A stretch of DNA of 39,807 nucleotides from Planctomycetota bacterium. Its GTDB lineage: Bacteria > Planctomycetota > UBA1135 > GCA-002686595. Position numbers and translations under genes: made by a program. The notes beneath the pieces were generated by a model. The model did no database searches. It had not been told where the DNA came from and worked only from the letters and a program-made list of their open reading frames with translations. Numbering within the stretch: position 1 is the first letter of the stretch; each line of letters starts with the position of its first letter. The stretch covers positions 1 through 39,807 of the forward strand of contig JAKFYL010000181.1 of the NCBI GenBank assembly GCA_021730845.1, in the 5' to 3' direction. Shown piece by piece: positions 25,937 to 33,735 of the stretch.

Positions 25937-26035
25937 TCAGAACGATCCGTCCTCGGGATAGCCGTGGATGGCGACCAGCAGCAGCACTCCGCCCAGCACC
26001 GCGGCGATGATCAGGATCCACATCCAAAGCGGCAT
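25937..26035 (-). CDS. Predicted 32-residue single-pass membrane miniprotein
   Basis: A frame from the ATG at 26035 encodes MPLWMWILIIAAVLGGVLLL followed by VAIHGYPEDGSF. It is one hydrophobic segment with a short polar end. It lies 22 bases downstream of rsmG on the same strand and ends next to the converging tRNA-Leu(CAG). No clear Shine-Dalgarno is seen. The hydrophobic composition and clean stop favour a real small protein, but no family is recognised. Confidence 0.45.
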   Translation of the reverse strand: MPLWMWILIIAAVLGGVLLLVAIHGYPEDGSF

Positions 26036-26057
26036 GGCTCGAGGTGACTCGCTCTGC

Positions 26058-26903
26058 TCAGGATTGGCTGCCGGGAGCGCGGTACACCAGGATCGCACGC
26101 TTGCCCATCTCGCCGGGTAATTCGTGTTCCCACACGGTGTCAAGCCTAAAGCCCAGGCGCTCGGCTTCCCGTTCGGCGGCGCGCGTCTCGCGCGACCAGG
26201 CCGGGCCTTTGAGCATCACCAGGTCACGGATCGAGTGCTTGACCTTGCGCAAGAGGCGCACGTTTTCGCGCACGGAGGAGATCGAGCGCATGACCACCAT
26301 GTCGTAGCGATTCTTTTGCAAGTGGTCCTCGCCGCGCGCCGCGATGGCGGTGGCATTGGCCAGACCCAGTTGTCCCAGGCACTCCTCCAGGAACACAGCG
26401 CGCTTTTGCATCGAATCGACCAAGGTCACGCGCGTTTGGGAATCGGCCAGCGCCATGGGAATGCCCGGATAGCCAGCCCCCGAGCCCAGATCGAGCACGC
26501 GCTTGCCGGTCAAAGGCAAGAGCCGCGTCGCGCGCCACGAGTCCAGCACGTGTTTGGCGGCCACCTCGCGCGGTTCCAGGATGGCGGTCAGGTTCATGCG
26601 CTGATTGCCTTGCAGCACCAGCAGCGCGTGCTCTGCAAAGCGATCTAGCAGCGCCGGCGCGACTTCCTCGGCCTCGAAAGCCCAGGTGATGGCCGCGCGC
26701 AATTCGTCCAAACTGGGTACGGGTTTGTCGGCGTGGAGCAGCGTCGCGTCCGGGTCGACGACCTTGGCGCTGGGACGACCGGGGCGAGCAGCGTCGCGGG
26801 GCGCAGGCGAGGTGGAGCTGTCCGTGGGATCCGCGGATCGCACGTCCCGAGGGTCCGGTTGCGAGGCATTCTGGGGGTCTTTCCCGGGCGGGATCTGGGT
26901 CAT
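26058..26903 (-). CDS. rsmG: 16S rRNA (guanine-N7) methyltransferase RsmG
   Basis: 281 residues, longer than the usual 200-240. It methylates G527 of 16S rRNA. SAM-binding motif I is DLGSGAGYPGIPMAL, with MNLTAI and GLANATAIAARGED as further family segments. The first 65 residues are a Pro/Ser/Asp-rich low-complexity extension without homology, so the real start might be internal. It begins 12 bases after the mature tRNA-Trp end and may share its transcript. Confidence 0.92.
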   Translation of the reverse strand: MTQIPPGKDPQNASQPDPRDVRSADPTDSSTSPAPRDAARPGRPSAKVVDPDATLLHADKPVPSLDELRAAITWAFEAEEVAPALLDRFAEHALLVLQGNQRMNLTAILEPREVAAKHVLDSWRATRLLPLTGKRVLDLGSGAGYPGIPMALADSQTRVTLVDSMQKRAVFLEECLGQLGLANATAIAARGEDHLQKNRYDMVVMRSISSVRENVRLLRKVKHSIRDLVMLKGPAWSRETRAAEREAERLGFRLDTVWEHELPGEMGKRAILVYRAPGSQS

Positions 26904-26914
26904 CTTCGCTCCCG

Positions 26915-26991
26915 TGGCAGGCCAGGAGGGACTCGAACCCCCAACCTACTGATTTGGAATCAGTCGCTCTAACCATTAGAGCTACTGGCCT
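26915..26991 (-). tRNA. tRNA-Trp (anticodon CCA)
   Basis: 77 bases with encoded CCA. Acceptor AGGCCAG/CTGGCCT, discriminator G, and anticodon loop TTCCAAA giving CCA for UGG. D-arm GCTC/GAGC and T-arm loop TTCGAGT are normal. rsmG starts 12 bases downstream. Confidence 0.95.
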
Positions 26992-27010
26992 AGCGCGATT
27001 GTCTTCAGGG

Positions 27011-27039
27011 AGCGTACTTCGCCCGGTGCTTGAGGGCAA
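27011..27039 (-). promoter_or_regulatory. Promoter of tRNA-Trp
   Basis: On the minus strand, TTGCCC (27039-27034) and TACGCT (27016-27011) are exactly 17 bases apart. The tRNA 5' end is at 26991, about 20 bases after the -10. Confidence 0.55.
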
Positions 27040-27121
27040 GTCACGCTGCGAGGAGTAGGATGGAGCCGGCTCACAACGAAGGCGCACGACCTAGCCCACT
27101 TTGGGGGATGTTTTCACGAGG

Positions 27122-28570
27122 ATGACCACGGAATCGCGCGGTGACGCGCACCAAGGCGATGCGATCGCCAGCCGGCGGTCGGTCGCACCGACTGCCCCGG
27201 CCCTTGCCCCCACCGTCGTGCCGGCCGAAGGCATCGCCTGGTCCGATCTGGATCAGGACGCCCTGCGGGTGCTCTCGCGCCTCTCCCGCGCGGGAGCGCA
27301 AGCCTATTTGGTGGGCGGCTGCGTGAGAGATCTGCTCCTGGGTCGCAAGCCCAAGGATTTCGATGTGGCGACCTCAGCCCATCCGCGGCAAATCAAGAAA
27401 CTGTTCCGCAACGGACGCATCATCGGCCGGCGCTTCAAATTGGTGCACGTCACCTACGGCGTGCGCGTGATCGAGACGGCGACCTTTCGGCGCGAGCCCG
27501 CGCGCACGGAATTCGAACAGGACTTGCTTATTGTCGAGGACAACGAGTTCGGAACCGCCGCCGAGGACGCCCTGCGCCGCGACTTCACGATCAACGCGCT
27601 GTTCTTGGATGTCGCCGCGCAAGACGGCGAGCTGCGCATCCTGGACTATGTGCAAGGCTTGCCGGACATCGAGGAAGGCATCCTGCGCACCATCGGCGAC
27701 CCCAGCGTGCGCATGGCCGAGGATCCGGTGCGTATTCTGCGCGCGGTCAAGTTCGCGACTCGGCTCGGGTTCCGCATCGAAACGAGCACTTGGCAAGCCA
27801 TGTGCAGCCACGCCAAGCAACTCGAGCGCTCGGCCAAGCCGCGCGTTTTGGAGGAAATCTGGCGGCTCTTGCGCTCGGGAACGGCACTGGGAGCCGTGCG
27901 CATGCTGCGAGCTTGCGGCGCGCTGTCCGTGATCTTGCCCCCCATCGACCAATTCCTGGGCGCTAGCGACGATCCCGACCCGGCCGCCCACGATCGCGCC
28001 GACAGCTATTGGCGTTTGCTCGAGGCCCTGGACGCAAACGTGCACCAGGGCGCCGCCCCGTCGACGGCCGTGCTGCTGGCGGTCTTGTTCTTGCGCCTGG
28101 TCGAGCGCGAAAGCGATCCCGCGACGCGCACTCTGGAAGGTCCGCCGGGCGACTTGGGCCTGGTGTTCGACGAAGTCGTCGGCGAATTCGCCGCCAGCGC
28201 GCGCATTCCGCGGCGCGAATTGAGCCAAGCCCGGCGCATCGTACTGGTGCAACGCCGCTTCACGCAGCCCGCGAGCAAGCGCTTTCGGCCGCTGTGGTTC
28301 GTGCGATCGGAGGAGTTCCCCGAGGCGCTGCACTTGTTCCAATTGCGCTCCATGGCCTGGGGCCAGGGCTGGGACGTGTACGAGGCGTGGGTCGAGCGCG
28401 CCGAGCGCGCCAAGACGCTGACTCCTGAGGAAGTTGAGGGGCTTGCGCCCAAGACGCGCCGGCGGCGGCGCAGGCGCGGCGGCCAGGGCCGCGGCGCGGA
28501 ACAGGGAGCCGGGGAAGGCCAGGGCGAGCAGGAAGGGGAAAGCGATGCCGGGGGAAACGATTTCGGCTAG
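27122..28570 (+). CDS. pcnB: Poly(A) polymerase / CCA-adding-type nucleotidyltransferase
   Basis: 482 residues from the ATG at 27122; a TTG at 27101 would add 7. It belongs to the class II nucleotidyltransferases and probably polyadenylates RNA. LVGGCVRDLLLGRKPKDFDVAT contains GG and the catalytic DxD, RRDFTINALFLD is the second metal region and GDPSVRMAEDPVRILRAVKF is the nucleotide-recognition block. The RRxxxxxxRFTQPASKRFRP segment resembles PcnB. The C-terminus is very basic and then Gly/Glu-rich (RRRRRRGGQGRGAEQGAGEG), probably an RNA-binding tail. CCA addition is an alternative, relevant because ssrA lacks an encoded CCA. Confidence 0.9.
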   Translation: MTTESRGDAHQGDAIASRRSVAPTAPALAPTVVPAEGIAWSDLDQDALRVLSRLSRAGAQAYLVGGCVRDLLLGRKPKDFDVATSAHPRQIKKLFRNGRIIGRRFKLVHVTYGVRVIETATFRREPARTEFEQDLLIVEDNEFGTAAEDALRRDFTINALFLDVAAQDGELRILDYVQGLPDIEEGILRTIGDPSVRMAEDPVRILRAVKFATRLGFRIETSTWQAMCSHAKQLERSAKPRVLEEIWRLLRSGTALGAVRMLRACGALSVILPPIDQFLGASDDPDPAAHDRADSYWRLLEALDANVHQGAAPSTAVLLAVLFLRLVERESDPATRTLEGPPGDLGLVFDEVVGEFAASARIPRRELSQARRIVLVQRRFTQPASKRFRPLWFVRSEEFPEALHLFQLRSMAWGQGWDVYEAWVERAERAKTLTPEEVEGLAPKTRRRRRRRGGQGRGAEQGAGEGQGEQEGESDAGGNDFG

Positions 28571-28628
28571 CGGACGGGCGCCCACTGGTGCAAGGCTGGG
28601 GTAGATTTTCAAAGATCCGCCCGCGGGG

Positions 28629-28642
28629 GGCCCTTTTGGGCC
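28629..28642 (+). terminator. Small GC hairpin downstream of pcnB
   Basis: GGCCC-TTTT-GGGCC at 28629-28642 is a perfect 5-bp stem with a tetraloop, about 60 bases past the pcnB stop. No U-tract follows. The rest of the 250-base gap to 28824 shows nothing I can assign. Confidence 0.3.
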
Positions 28643-28823
28643 AGTCGATGGGAACACAGGCGCCTGTGCTAGCGCAGGCTGGCCATGTTGTTTTCGTGTC
28701 CGGCGGCCCACGCGGCCGGGCCCCTCGCGGAGCCTGATCCTTCGGGCGGTCGATCGCGGTCCGCATGTGGACTCCTGGTGCGGGCTTTGAATTTGCTCCG
28801 CACGTGTCAAGATCCACCTGATC

Positions 28824-30044
28824 ATGTGGGCTCTTGCCAAGTGGTCAGCACCCAAGGCGGTGCTGGCACCGCTCGCCGCCGCGTTCCTGCTCGGTCCGGC
28901 CGCGGCCATGGGGCCGGTTTCGATCCAATCCAAGTCGGGCAAATCGGAAAAGCCAGCCAAATCCAATGCGCCGGTTCTGGATCCCAAGGAAATCAGCCTG
29001 CGCGAGAAGCTGCGCAAGCAGTGGGACGGACTGTCGCAGGCTGGCCGCGAAGAGGTCATCGCGCGCGTCGAAGGCGAGAGCCAAAGCATGGGACTTCTTG
29101 CGATCGCACTGGAAAAGCGCGCCGTCGAGACGCTGGCCGTCGACCCCAGCTACTTGGAAGCGGCGGGTGTGCAAATCCAGTTCTACGACCCCAAGCTGCA
29201 CGCGCCCGGAGACCCGATTCCGCGCCGGCGATTGGACGTGAAGGACCCGGCCGCGGCGGCGGAATTCGAGCGCCGCACCCGGGCCGATCCGCCGCGCGAG
29301 GATCCGCGCGCGTGGGTCTACGACTGGGGCAAGCGCGAAGTGCACAGGCTCCCATCCGCCGGCACCAAGGAACACCTTTTCGAGATGTTCGTGCGCGGAT
29401 TGCCTGCGCGCGCCGATCTAGCCGAAGCGGCCATGCTGTGCGCGCTCGACCAAGGCGCGGCGCAAAAAGAACTGGGCGCATTCGCCCACGCGTACACCGA
29501 TCGCAGCGGCAACGTATACCCTGGTTTGACCCTGTACGACGTGTGGTCCAGCGGCAGCGCCATGGAAATGCCGGACGTCGACGTGCTGGGCATCATCCAC
29601 GACGTGCACGGCGAATGGGATCGCTGGCGAGCGCCCATGCCGGACACGCAGCACGAGGCGGTGTATGCGGTCGTGGCCAAGGACTTCGCGCGTGCCAAGC
29701 GCTACCGTGCGCTGCGCCAAGCCCTGGCGCATGTGTATCTGCAAGGCGAGCCGATGCTGCGCGAAGGCCAGGGGCCGGCGCGGCGCAGGCTGCACGGGCT
29801 GTGGGTCGAATTCCAGAACGATGCCGCCGCGCTGTCCGGCAAACTCCCCGGCCCTGAGGATCTGGACGAGTTCTCCGCGTCTTGGACCGAGACCTTCGAG
29901 GAAGATTTCAAGCGCCTTGGCGAAGCCGACAAGCGCATCGATGCACTAGCAGCCAGTCGCAAAGCCATTCAGGGGCTCCTGAGCGCCGCGCTCTCCGATC
30001 AAGCACGCATCGAAGCCAAGGCCAAGGCCAAGGTCGTGCGTTAA
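28824..30044 (+). CDS. Exported protein of unknown function
   Basis: 406 residues from the ATG at 28824. The N-terminus has a signal peptide with Lys at 6 and 11, a hydrophobic core (AVLAPLAAAFLLG) and a likely cleavage after PAAA or nearby. The mature protein is rich in charged residues and has a conserved-looking central part (SGNVYPGLTLYDVWSSGSAM followed by EMPDVDVLGIIHDVHGEWDR), then a helical C-terminus ending in an Ala/Lys stretch (RIEAKAKAKVVR). The frame is strongly coding, but I recognise no family. There is no adjacent gene within 100 bases on the same strand. Confidence 0.78.
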   Translation: MWALAKWSAPKAVLAPLAAAFLLGPAAAMGPVSIQSKSGKSEKPAKSNAPVLDPKEISLREKLRKQWDGLSQAGREEVIARVEGESQSMGLLAIALEKRAVETLAVDPSYLEAAGVQIQFYDPKLHAPGDPIPRRRLDVKDPAAAAEFERRTRADPPREDPRAWVYDWGKREVHRLPSAGTKEHLFEMFVRGLPARADLAEAAMLCALDQGAAQKELGAFAHAYTDRSGNVYPGLTLYDVWSSGSAMEMPDVDVLGIIHDVHGEWDRWRAPMPDTQHEAVYAVVAKDFARAKRYRALRQALAHVYLQGEPMLREGQGPARRRLHGLWVEFQNDAAALSGKLPGPEDLDEFSASWTETFEEDFKRLGEADKRIDALAASRKAIQGLLSAALSDQARIEAKAKAKVVR

Positions 30045-30094
30045 GGCGATCGGCTGGCGACGAGAAGGGCAGACCACCTAATCCAAGGAAACAG

Positions 30095-30131
30095 CTAGAC
30101 TCTCGGACGCTTGGAGTGCGCCCGCTCCAAG
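30095..30131 (+). promoter_or_regulatory. -10 element and 5'-leader hairpin of the 30163 gene
   Basis: TAGACT at 30096-30101 is preceded by GC, as at other sites here. No good -35 is visible. A perfect 7-bp hairpin (CTTGGAG at 30110-30116, CTCCAAG at 30125-30131) lies at the expected start of the transcript. AAGGAG precedes the ATG at 30163. Confidence 0.4.
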
Positions 30132-30162
30132 TGCGCCTTGTCTCGCTTCAAGGAGTTGCTGC

Positions 30163-31821
30163 ATGAAGAGAGTCGACTTGATCGCGCCGCTCCTGCTTGT
30201 CCTTTCCAATCATGCGATCGCCGGCGGAGTTCCGGGCGCAGCGCTCGGCGAGGAGCCCACCTCCCCATCCGTCGCGGGCGACGTGCGCAAAATTGGTGCA
30301 ATTGCGTGCCAGCCATCTTGGCAGTCGATTTCACCGGGACTACCAGAAGTCCGCGGACCCGTGTACGCGATCACGGTTTTTGATGATGGATCCGGACCTG
30401 CGATGTACTTTGGCGGAAACTTCGTGTCCGCGGGCGGTGTAGCCGCGAATCGTATCGCCAAGTACGACGGCGCGACTTGGTCGGCGCTCGGCAGCGGCAT
30501 GAACTCCGCCGTCCTGGCTCTCCACGCTTTTGACGACGGCTCTGGTCCAGCGCTTTATGCGGCGGGATATTTCAACACAGCAGGCGGAGTCCCTGCGTCG
30601 AAAATTGCGAAATGGAACGGTTCCACCTGGTCACCGCTGGGAAGCGGTTTGAACGACGACGCTTTGTGTCTCGATGTATTCGACGACGGTTCCGGGCAGG
30701 CACTCTTCGTGGGCGGTTATTTCAATTGGGCCGGTGGAACGACAGCCAGAAGCGTCGCAAGATGGAACGGAGCTAGCTGGTCCGCGCTTGGTGCAGGTAT
30801 TGATGCCTTCGGGTATTCACCATATGTAGCTGCACTTGAGGTGTACGATGACGGTTCAGGTCCGGCCCTATGCGCTTCGGGACTGTTTTCGAAGGCTGGC
30901 GGCCAGCCAGCGAAGAACCTTGCGCAATGGAATGGCCAAAACTGGAGTGAGTTGGGGGGAGGGTCGGTGTACGGAGTCGAAGCGCTAGAAGTCTTCGACG
31001 ACGGGTCGGGCCCGGATCTCTACGCCGCGGGTAATTTTCCTACGATGGGCGGACCATCTACTGCGAAAGGCATAGCTAGGTGGAACGGCTCGTTCTGGTC
31101 GAAGCTCGGGAGTGGCGTGGGAGGCAGCTTGTGGGCGATTACAGTCTTCGACGACGGTTCCGGTCCAGCGCTCTTTGTTGGCGGCAAATTTAACATCGCT
31201 GGCGGCTTGTCGGCAAAGAACGTTGCCAAGTGGGATGGTGCCGCTTGGTCAACTCTAGGGCACGGAGTAAGCAACTGGGTGTTCGCGTTGCACGGTTTTG
31301 ATGACGGCTCGGGACCGGCACTGTTCGTGGGTGGAGACTTCTTCGTCAGTCCTGCTGGCGATCCGTTTCTCGCCAAATGGGTTGGTTGTCCTTGCAGAGG
31401 GTCCCTAGCGACGTACTGTACGGCACTCGTTTCCACGAGCGGTTGCAGCCCGGCGCTTCGCGCCGCTGGCTCACCGATTCTCGCGAACCCAGCCGGCTTT
31501 AGCGTTGCTGGCATGCAACTGGAACCCGATCGCTACGGAGTATTGGTTTTCGGGACCACAGGCCCAAGCGGCGCGCCGTTTTCTGGCGGGACCTTGTGTG
31601 TCCAAGCGCCCTTGTACAGCCTCGCTATCAAAAACTCCGGTGGAGTGGGCACTTGCGCCGGTTCGCTTAGCTACACGCTCGCGGATTACCTGGCCCATCC
31701 AAGCGGCGGTCCGCTGGTAGTTGCCGGACAAGTCGTCAACAGCCAAGTGTGGTTTCGCGATCCGGCAGCGGCGCAATCCGTTGGGTTGAGCGATGGGCTG
31801 GAATTTTCGGTTTGCCCGTGA
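30163..31821 (+). CDS. Exported seven-repeat propeller-like protein
   Basis: 552 residues. A signal peptide (KRVDLIAPLLLVLSNHAIAG) starts at 30163 with AAGGAG upstream. Seven degenerate repeats of about 48-55 residues follow from residue 65, each with a V/A-FDDGSGPALYxxGxF core, AGGxxAxxIAKWNG and WSxLGSG. Together they suggest a seven-bladed propeller. Residues about 415-552 form a C-terminal domain with Cys, similar in layout to the end of the FG-GAP protein at 2962-4686. Codon choice looks more A/T-tolerant than in neighbours, which could mean recent acquisition or rapid change. Function unknown; extracellular binding or display is plausible. Confidence 0.85.
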   Translation: MKRVDLIAPLLLVLSNHAIAGGVPGAALGEEPTSPSVAGDVRKIGAIACQPSWQSISPGLPEVRGPVYAITVFDDGSGPAMYFGGNFVSAGGVAANRIAKYDGATWSALGSGMNSAVLALHAFDDGSGPALYAAGYFNTAGGVPASKIAKWNGSTWSPLGSGLNDDALCLDVFDDGSGQALFVGGYFNWAGGTTARSVARWNGASWSALGAGIDAFGYSPYVAALEVYDDGSGPALCASGLFSKAGGQPAKNLAQWNGQNWSELGGGSVYGVEALEVFDDGSGPDLYAAGNFPTMGGPSTAKGIARWNGSFWSKLGSGVGGSLWAITVFDDGSGPALFVGGKFNIAGGLSAKNVAKWDGAAWSTLGHGVSNWVFALHGFDDGSGPALFVGGDFFVSPAGDPFLAKWVGCPCRGSLATYCTALVSTSGCSPALRAAGSPILANPAGFSVAGMQLEPDRYGVLVFGTTGPSGAPFSGGTLCVQAPLYSLAIKNSGGVGTCAGSLSYTLADYLAHPSGGPLVVAGQVVNSQVWFRDPAAAQSVGLSDGLEFSVCP

Positions 31822-31894
31822 GCTGCAGCAAAACCGGAAAATTATCCTGATGAGAGTACCTCCTCGACTCCTTGCCTGATTCCACGCTATCGGG

Positions 31895-33142
31895 CTACCC
31901 CGCTTGGATCGAGAGGGAATCTTCCGCGGCTTGCAAATCGGAACTGCAGGGCGCCTGGTCGTCGTCGCGCTCCAGCCACCCCGCGGGCAAGGCGACTTTT
32001 TGCGTGCGCGAGCCCTTGGCGCGCGAAGAGCGCAGGGCGGGCACGGGAAACGGTTCGCTTGCGTCTAGCGCTTGCAGAGCGCGGTCCAAGTCGTCCAGCG
32101 AGTGCAAAGCACCCAAATTGCCGCGCAAGCGCGCCGAGCCGGCAAAACCCTTGGTGTACCAATCGACCCACTTGCGCACTTGCAGGAGTCCCATGGCCGG
32201 CCCCAAGAACTCGACCAGCGCCTGCGCGTGGGCGCGCAAGACGTTTGCGACTTCCCCCATCTTGGGCGGATGCGCTGGTTCGCGGCCGTCGAAGACGCTG
32301 GCCAGTTCCGCAAATAGCCACGGCCGTCCCAGGCACCCGCGGCCGACGATGACGCCGTCGCAGCCGGTTTGGCGCATCATTTCGAGCGCATCCCAGCATT
32401 CCCAGATGTCGCCGTTGCCTAGCACGGGAATCTTCACCGCTTGCTTGAGTTCGCCGATGGCGTTCCAGTCGGCGGTTCCCGAATACAACTGCGCCGCCGT
32501 GCGCGCGTGCAGGCCGACAGCCGCGCAACCTTCCTCCTGGGCCACTCGGCCCGCCGCCAAGTACGACAAGCGCTCGTCGTCGATGCCTGTGCGAAGCTTG
32601 ACCGTCACCGGAACGTCGCCCGCCGCGCGCACCATGCTGCGGATCAAGTTCGCCAGCAAGCGCGGCCGGTGCGGAATGGCCGCGCCGCCGCCGTTGCGGG
32701 TGACTTTCGGCACCGGGCAGCCCAGATTCAAATCGATGTGGTCGACACCTTGATCGACCAAACTCCCCACCATGGCCCCCACTTCCACGGGATTGGAGCC
32801 ATACACTTGCACCGAACGCGGATACTCATCGGGCGCGGAACTGGAAAGCAAGAGCGTGCGCGCGTGGCCCTGCAAATACGCGCGCGCGGTGATCATCTCG
32901 CACACGTACAGCCCGGCACCGTAGGTCCGACACAGGCGGCGGAACGGCAAATTGGTGACCCCCGCCATCGGCGCCAGTACGACCGGCGGCCAGAGCGCGA
33001 GCTGCTTGAGCCCCAGCGGGCCAAATTCTTTGGCCTTGGCGACGGGCGTAGCCGCGTGTTTGGCGCTGCACACGCGCGCGGGCAGGGCGCTGCGGTGCTG
33101 CTCTGGTTGCCCAGAGTCCACATTCTGCTCGTCGCCGTTCAT
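31895..33142 (-). CDS. dusB: tRNA-dihydrouridine synthase
   Basis: 415 residues from the ATG at 33142; the longer frame upstream is Ala/Gly-rich overlap with the previous gene. It reduces uridine to dihydrouridine in tRNA D-loops using FMN. LAPMAGVTNLPFRRLCRTYG is the FMN-binding start; the catalytic Cys is in DLNLGCPVPKV; GNGDIWECWDALEM and GRGCLGRPWLFAEL are phosphate-binding elements. The last 70 residues are an extension without homology. The start overlaps the stop of the upstream gene (ATGA). The subtype (B versus A/C) is inferred from the NLGCPVPKV form only. Confidence 0.92.
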   Translation of the reverse strand: MNGDEQNVDSGQPEQHRSALPARVCSAKHAATPVAKAKEFGPLGLKQLALWPPVVLAPMAGVTNLPFRRLCRTYGAGLYVCEMITARAYLQGHARTLLLSSSAPDEYPRSVQVYGSNPVEVGAMVGSLVDQGVDHIDLNLGCPVPKVTRNGGGAAIPHRPRLLANLIRSMVRAAGDVPVTVKLRTGIDDERLSYLAAGRVAQEEGCAAVGLHARTAAQLYSGTADWNAIGELKQAVKIPVLGNGDIWECWDALEMMRQTGCDGVIVGRGCLGRPWLFAELASVFDGREPAHPPKMGEVANVLRAHAQALVEFLGPAMGLLQVRKWVDWYTKGFAGSARLRGNLGALHSLDDLDRALQALDASEPFPVPALRSSRAKGSRTQKVALPAGWLERDDDQAPCSSDLQAAEDSLSIQAG

Positions 33143-33729
33143 CGCTCGCGCGGCTCGCTGCCATCGGTCGGCGCCGGCACCGGCGCCGGCACCGGCGGCG
33201 GTGCCGACGATTGCGGCGCCGGCGCGGCTGATTGAGCTTGGGTCAAAAGCGCCAGTTTTTCCGGCGGCAGCGGCAATCCACCCGCTTGGGCCTGGTCCTT
33301 TGTCTTGGTCTGGGTCACCAAATTGCCACTGCCCAGCTGCACCCATTCGGTTTCCAGCGCGCCGCTGGCGTCAAAGCGCGCGGCGCGCAGGCCCGATGGC
33401 GTGCGCAGCCAATGGTCGCCGTCTTCTTCCAGGGCCAGATCCCAGCGACCGACCTCGGACTCCAGGCCCTCGTGCATGCGCAGCACGAAGAAGCGGCCCG
33501 CTTTCTGCGTGTGCGCCAGCAGCATGGCGGTCGTGACGCTGTCCACGTCCAGTGCGACGATGGCTTCTTTCGTCGCCTTGGTGTCGATGAAGGCCCCGTC
33601 GCCGCGGCGTTCGACGCGCCAGGATCCGCCGACTTGCAGTCCGCGCGAGCGAAGCTCATGGCCGCCCGAGATCGCGCGCACTTCGAAGCGTTCGAATTGG
33701 CCGTCGACGATGCGCTGCATCACGTGCAC
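33139..33729 (-). CDS. Hypothetical protein with Pro/Ala-rich tail
   Basis: 196 residues from a GTG at 33729 (an ATG at 33720 would remove 3). The first 140 residues look beta-rich, including FEVRAISGGHELRSRGLQVG and GRFFVLRMHEGLESEVGRWD. The last 30 residues are Pro/Ala repeats (PPPVPAPVPAPTDGSEPRER) encoded by a GC-rich tandem stretch around 33170-33205. No signal peptide was identified and no family is recognised. It begins 6 bases after the amidohydrolase-like gene and overlaps dusB by 4 bases, so the three form an operon. Confidence 0.68.
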   Translation of the reverse strand: MHVMQRIVDGQFERFEVRAISGGHELRSRGLQVGGSWRVERRGDGAFIDTKATKEAIVALDVDSVTTAMLLAHTQKAGRFFVLRMHEGLESEVGRWDLALEEDGDHWLRTPSGLRAARFDASGALETEWVQLGSGNLVTQTKTKDQAQAGGLPLPPEKLALLTQAQSAAPAPQSSAPPPVPAPVPAPTDGSEPRER

Positions 33730-33735
33730 CGTGAG

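Noticed and set aside
28571-28823. Possible small RNA (SRP or RNase P type) between pcnB and the exported protein
   Set aside because: No conserved core of either RNA was found on either strand; only short hairpins are present.
33165-33205. GGCGCCGGCACC tandem repeat as a possible regulatory or mobile repeat
   Set aside because: It encodes the Pro/Ala-rich tail of the protein at 33139-33729 and remains in frame; best read as low-complexity coding.
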